Of a DNA stretch of 64,000 nucleotides, positions 62,234 to 64,000 are shown in pieces. The stretch is from assembly GCF_005402965.1 (NCBI RefSeq), contig NZ_BJCF01000022.1, forward strand, positions 1 through 64,000. Direction: 5' to 3'. The notes under the pieces are model-generated. The model did no database searches. It saw only the letters and a program-made list of their open reading frames with translations, and was not told the origin of the DNA. The DNA is from Dolichospermum planctonicum (lineage in GTDB: Bacteria; Cyanobacteriota; Cyanobacteriia; Cyanobacteriales; Nostocaceae). Each line of letters opens with the position of its first letter. Position 1 is the first letter of the stretch. The position numbers and the translations under genes are program-made.

Positions 62234-64000
62234 TTAGTGATTGTCATCTATATCAGTCTTAACATCATTATTTAGTCCTAATTCAGCCAGTGCAACTTTA
62301 GTTTCCTCAATCTTTGGGGTAGCTATTTCTCCCTCTACTAAAACCTCCACTTTTAATGTTAATTTCAAATCTTTGGTGGTTGCAAATTTAGATACAACTT
62401 TCGTGTAAAAATTCATCCATTTTTGCGGTGTAATTACACCACTCCACTTTAATATTTTTGGTAATACAACTGGGGTTATCATCTCAGGTTCATCTTTTGG
62501 TTCTGGTTCATCTTGTGATTTTTTCCTATGACTATCAGAGGGCGTAGGTTTCTCTCCTAGAGTATTTGGAACCGCTGTAAAACCACTTTTATTATTATCT
62601 GGGTTGTTAGTAGTAGTTTCCCCAGTTTCTGGTGGTGTTGATGGCTTTTGGGGAATAGAAACACTTGCAGCTAAAGCTGTTTGATAAGCTTCTGCTGTTT
62701 CTTTAGTAATGATAAACATATCCTCAGAAATTTCTACATCTTTCACAGAAAAATCACATTGAAAATAAAAAGGTTCATAACCATTATTACTTTTACCAAC
62801 ATAAGCTAAAGTTCCCTCCTTGACACCGCGAGATATAGCATCTTTGACGGACTGACTATTCACATCACTATTTAACAGTCTGGGAAACAGTGGAGATGCA
62901 AAAAAAGCATCGCGGACAGCTTTGGTACTCCACTCTGTAAATGCAGGTGGCCAATTTCTACTTAAAAAGCGCGGGTTAATACTATCAATAACGTCATCAC
63001 TTTGACGTAAACGATTAATAATTAAACCTACTAATGTAGTAGATTTAGATTGAGTAGAGTTTACTTGACCCAAATCATTTACACGGATTTTGTTATCTTT
63101 CCCTAATAAAGCCACAAATTTATAAGCATTCCAGACGCTTTCTTTTAAATTAGATTCACATTTTCTCAAATTTTCCTCTAACTGACGTTTTTGGTTTTCA
63201 TCTAATCTTTCTTTTTCCTCATCGTTAATATCTTCCCATGCTAAAACTTTTCTCGCTTCCTCTCTTAACCTGGTATCAGTATCAGCAACAGCCCAAATTA
63301 TGGCACTTTTAAATGTTCTGTCTGATGTACCACATTCTTTAGTCATAGACTCCATCTTTTTTAAAGTCTGATTATCTTGTAGAGAATGTTCTGGTGCTAA
63401 TATAGCTAAAGTTAAAACAGGACGATTAGAAATCGTCCCAGAACTTTCTGGAAAATAAGTTAATTGTATTCCTGGATGAGAAGTAAAAACTGTTTGAATT
63501 TCGGCTTTTACTCTTTCTGTAATTCTTGATGATTGGACATTGGCACGACGATCCGCTAAAATCTTATTTAAATTAGGTGATATACTAAAACGATATTTAT
63601 TTTTTTCTATTGACAAATAATAACAATCTGTAGCCAATGTCTCTAAAACTGTTTCTACATTGCCAATATCTAAAGATGGTTCTGCCACTGCTAACCGAAT
63701 TTCTGGGATAGTAGATTCAGCCCGTAAAATACCACCATTAGATTCAAAAAATATGCTAGTTGTAACTTTACGGTGCAGTCGTGCTTTTTTAATTTGCTCA
63801 TCAGCTTCCGCATCCAAACGCACTGCATGGGAATCCTTTTTACCACAAATATCCGTTGTGACAGCACCTTCTAATCTATTTTCGCCTAATTGTCCAAAAA
63901 CAGCAACGCGAAATTGTGGGTCATCTAGTGGTGCAGTTCCTAACGTAATTAAAGGATCACGGTGTGCGCCTTGATATCCTTCTTTATAGGCATGAGACAC
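62234..64000 (-). CDS. C-terminal part of a large ATPase-type protein, probably DUF499 family (runs off the edge)
   Basis: An open frame of 588 codons with no true start in the window; the first Met here need not be the start. The sequence is soluble and charged, with FRISPNLNKILADRRANVQSSRITERVK, TVFTSHPGIQLTYFP and a Pro/Thr/Lys-rich linker near residue 470-510 before a beta-rich end. This looks like the C-terminal half of the DUF499 AAA+-type proteins, found beside DUF1156 methylases in defence-associated clusters. The Walker motifs would lie beyond the window. The family call is from memory and tentative. Confidence 0.6.
   Translation of the reverse strand: MSHAYKEGYQGAHRDPLITLGTAPLDDPQFRVAVFGQLGENRLEGAVTTDICGKKDSHAVRLDAEADEQIKKARLHRKVTTSIFFESNGGILRAESTIPEIRLAVAEPSLDIGNVETVLETLATDCYYLSIEKNKYRFSISPNLNKILADRRANVQSSRITERVKAEIQTVFTSHPGIQLTYFPESSGTISNRPVLTLAILAPEHSLQDNQTLKKMESMTKECGTSDRTFKSAIIWAVADTDTRLREEARKVLAWEDINDEEKERLDENQKRQLEENLRKCESNLKESVWNAYKFVALLGKDNKIRVNDLGQVNSTQSKSTTLVGLIINRLRQSDDVIDSINPRFLSRNWPPAFTEWSTKAVRDAFFASPLFPRLLNSDVNSQSVKDAISRGVKEGTLAYVGKSNNGYEPFYFQCDFSVKDVEISEDMFIITKETAEAYQTALAASVSIPQKPSTPPETGETTTNNPDNNKSGFTAVPNTLGEKPTPSDSHRKKSQDEPEPKDEPEMITPVVLPKILKWSGVITPQKWMNFYTKVVSKFATTKDLKLTLKVEVLVEGEIATPKIEETKVALAELGLNNDVKTDIDDNH

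Noticed and set aside
1-64000. tRNA, rRNA, tmRNA or riboswitch genes
   Set aside because: Reading the intergenic regions by eye showed no convincing cloverleaf or conserved riboswitch core; a covariance-model scan would be needed to be sure.

Overview
The window is chromosomal DNA from a filamentous, oxygenic cyanobacterium, most likely heterocyst-forming Nostocales (Anabaena/Dolichospermum/Aphanizomenon type; the genus is a guess). Support: photosynthesis genes (psbA, petN, psbI, a high-light-inducible protein), a HetZ-family protein, many families largely restricted to cyanobacteria (DUF4327, DUF751, DUF760, DUF3318, DUF3769), about twenty copies of the palindrome GCGATCGC (HIP1), heptamer repeats of the STRR type, and A+T-rich DNA full of small repeats. 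No rRNA or tRNA gene was recognised. Two photosystem genes too short for routine ORF calling, petN (10814-10900) and psbI (53810-53926, minus), were found by reading the intergenic DNA.

Layout. 0.7-9.8 kb: polyphosphate kinase, an orphan sensor kinase, a TPR protein, a single-domain response regulator, a GyrA/ParC-like topoisomerase subunit and a His-rich metal exporter. 9.8-13 kb: small photosynthetic and membrane genes, then rbfA and DUF751. 13.1-14.5 kb: a Dam-type methylase with a tail-to-tail PD-(D/E)XK nuclease, in a segment bracketed by two 97-bp MITE copies. 14.9-23 kb: HetZ-family protein, YciO/Sua5 protein, LarC, a flippase-like protein, and tldD/pmbA split by a four-helix-bundle gene. 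23.3-25.2 kb: a compact ATPase plus TOPRIM-like DUF4276 pair, a candidate defence module. 25.4-32.1 kb: Tex, ferredoxin, small membrane proteins, a cytochrome c6-like protein and an aldo/keto reductase. 32.3-34.5 kb: a second probable restriction-modification pair. 34.7-36.2 kb: a Uma2 gene lying between a broken 5' copy and an intact copy of a VOC/glyoxalase gene. 37-53.9 kb: Ser/Thr kinase, psbA (Glu130 form), an MBOAT plus SGNH pair, M23 peptidase, scpB, ispD, DUF3318, DUF362, a tnpB stub, a LysR regulator, an LptD-like barrel and psbI. 53.9-56.4 kb: a repeat-rich, decayed segment with nested MITEs, an Rpn-like nuclease and a three-repeat CRISPR remnant without cas genes. 56.4-64 kb: periplasmic binding protein, glucan phosphorylase, a methyltransferase, and the C-terminal part of a large protein (probably DUF499 ATPase) running off the right edge.

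How it fits together: most genes are single or in pairs, as is usual for cyanobacteria. The accessory signal is defence (two restriction-modification pairs, the ATPase/TOPRIM pair, an edge DUF499-like protein, a CRISPR remnant, Uma2 and Rpn nucleases) mixed with several families of short non-autonomous repeats. In two of these families the insertions leave readable target duplications.
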